DNA from: Sphingosinicella ginsenosidimutans
GTDB taxonomy: Bacteria; Pseudomonadota; Alphaproteobacteria; Sphingomonadales; Sphingomonadaceae
Direction: 5' to 3'
DNA: 64,000 bases
Assembly (NCBI RefSeq): GCF_007995055.1
Contig: NZ_VOQQ01000001.1
Location: forward strand, 248,001-312,000
Shown here: positions 63,793 through 64,000 of the stretch, piece after piece
How the letters are laid out: every line of letters starts with the position of its first letter
Position numbering within the stretch: position 1 is the stretch's first letter
Notes under the pieces: model-generated
What the model was told of the DNA's origin: nothing
Seen by the model: the letters and a program-made list of their open reading frames with translations, nothing else
Database searches by the model: none
Position numbers and translations under genes: made by a program

Positions 63793-64000
63793 ATGGTGCC
63801 GCGTGCATCGTCGGCGAGCTCGCCGGGGCCGCGGAGCAGCTTTTCCACCCAGTCGGCATAAGCGGACATGAAGCCGGCGAGGAACCTGTTCGTATCCTCG
63901 CTGGTGATCCGCCCGTCCTCGCCGAACCATTTGCCGACCCCGGAGAGATAGGCTTCGGGCTGCGGCATCATCGGCAGATCGAGGAAGACCGCGGACTGGC
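63789..64000 (-). CDS. NADPH-dependent FMN reductase-like protein, 5' end outside window
   Basis: The last 70 residues are visible: [20 protein letters not shown], then [20 protein letters not shown] and [11 protein letters not shown]. This matches the C-terminus of flavodoxin-like NADPH-dependent FMN reductases (PQPEAYL followed by a final helix). The frame is open to the right edge, so the start lies beyond 64000; the internal ATG at 63969-63971 is probably not the start. Confidence 0.75.
   Translation of the reverse strand, partial: QSAVFLDLPMMPQPEAYLSGVGKWFGEDGRITSEDTNRFLAGFMSAYADWVEKLLRGPGELADDARGTI

Overview
The window is a high-GC, densely packed bacterial chromosome segment. Gene content points to an alphaproteobacterium of the Sphingomonadales (Sphingomonas-like). 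The evidence is a complete lig-type protocatechuate 4,5-cleavage pathway, exosortase-A-associated polysaccharide genes, a tamA-tamB pair, UPF0262 next to dnaB, and several small proteins of a kind seen mostly in sphingomonads. Genus and species cannot be fixed from the sequence alone.

Left part (1-14.2 kb). A truncated EAL-PilZ c-di-GMP phosphodiesterase is followed by tRNA-Gly(CCC). Directly behind the tRNA lies a decayed serine recombinase whose reading frame runs into the tRNA. Next come two divergent lig operons: ligK-ligU-ligI on the minus strand, and a double-HTH LysR regulator followed by a dehydrogenase, ligJ, ligA, ligB, ligC and an aldo/keto reductase on the plus strand. Together they supply every step from protocatechuate to pyruvate plus oxaloacetate. 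A scar of two head-to-head truncated genes, a second LigJ-like amidohydrolase and two frameshifted genes follow. This stretch looks like an acquired and partly eroded island.

Middle (14.2-35 kb). Housekeeping and envelope genes: iron-permease-like protein, glycosyltransferase, CinA-like protein, methionine aminopeptidase, a PilZ protein and an HD-GYP protein that lacks the His of its HD motif, glnB - small HTH protein - glnA, a PQQ membrane dehydrogenase, and a minus-strand tamA-tamB-MFS run. After these come small proteins, an aspartyl/asparaginyl hydroxylase-like protein and an S24-type repressor with a striking operator-like repeat upstream.

Polysaccharide and stress region (35-50 kb). 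An exosortase-A-type glycosyltransferase, a beta-helix protein, an asparagine-synthetase-like protein without the N-terminal Cys, and an O-ligase suggest exopolysaccharide assembly; the exosortase itself is not in the window. Then come MscS, topoisomerase IB, a PfpI-like protein, and an overlapping otsB - GH15 - otsA trehalose operon.

Right part (50-64 kb). Flavin oxidoreductase, GT4 glycosyltransferase, acyltransferase, alpha/beta hydrolase, a translationally coupled selO-astD pair, a prolyl oligopeptidase, dnaB, and a tightly overlapping UPF0262 - lipoprotein - dcd run. An FMN-reductase-like gene leaves the window at the right edge. I found no rRNA, CRISPR array or intact insertion sequence.
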